Shown here piece after piece: positions 6,129-6,155 of a stretch of DNA of 6,155 nucleotides (the first letter of the stretch is position 1; every line of letters begins with the position of its first letter). A model generated the notes under the pieces. The model saw only the letters and a list, made by a program, of their open reading frames with translations. It did not search any database and was not told the origin of the DNA. Where the stretch lies: contig JALRBB010000392.1 of assembly GCA_023257915.1 (NCBI GenBank), forward strand, positions 1-6,155, given 5' to 3'. This stretch comes from Quisquiliibacterium sp. (GTDB lineage Bacteria > Pseudomonadota > Gammaproteobacteria > Burkholderiales > Burkholderiaceae_E). Position numbers and translations under genes: made by a program.

Positions 6129-6155
6129 ATGTCCGGCCAAGCTCTTGCCCGTATC
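6129..6155 (+). CDS. Possible start of a + strand gene, cut by the window edge
   Basis: ATG 6129 opens a frame of nine codons (MSGQALARI) that runs off the window without a stop. There is no Shine-Dalgarno sequence before it. The extended -10 element at 6113-6121 would place transcription start at about this ATG, giving a leaderless message. Too little is present to recognise a family. The true start may be further downstream, outside the window. Confidence 0.25.

Noticed and set aside
5748..6140. 130-codon - strand frame covering the gap upstream of the amidohydrolase and overlapping its 5' end.
   Set aside because: It runs through the tandem repeat, reads as Arg/Pro/Ala-rich low-complexity sequence and overlaps a well-supported gene in another frame.

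Overview
The window looks like the chromosome of a GC-rich proteobacterium. A betaproteobacterium of the Rhodocyclales/Burkholderiales type is my best guess, based on GC-biased codons, the proteobacterial VC_2705-type sodium:solute symporter, and that symporter lying next to a DnaQ-like exonuclease. This placement is inference, since no marker gene is present. Most of the window is about 60% GC (36 of 60 bases at 181-240). The first ~110 bases are only about 35% GC (39 of 110 by hand count) and do not match the gene they run into.

Left half, + strand. A sodium:solute symporter gene is present but has lost its 5' part where the AT-rich segment begins. After its stop come a GC-rich hairpin and then a well-formed intrinsic terminator with a six-T run (1303-1335). 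Next are a small two-helix membrane protein of unknown function (1374-1727) and a long gene (1776 or 1782 to 3962). The long gene encodes a membrane-anchored protein with a PAS-like sensor region, a histidine-kinase-like region that has lost its catalytic signatures, and a complete DEDDh 3'-5' exonuclease domain.

Right half, - strand. Two genes 21 bp apart form a likely operon transcribed right to left: an N-formylglutamate amidohydrolase (5887 to 5015), then a succinylglutamate desuccinylase/aspartoacylase-family enzyme (4993 to 4010). Both families remove N-acyl groups from acidic amino acids. The two halves converge at 3963-4009, where I see no good terminator. Upstream of the amidohydrolase are a 32-bp tandem duplication and, at the right edge, an extended -10 element with a possible start of a + strand gene that leaves the window.

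There are no RNA genes, CRISPR arrays or recognisable insertion sequences, and no gene-free stretch longer than 300 bases. The longest gap is 5888-6128. The most unusual object is the exonuclease fused to a sensor with a degenerate kinase. The main caution is the left edge, which may be an assembly chimera rather than biology.
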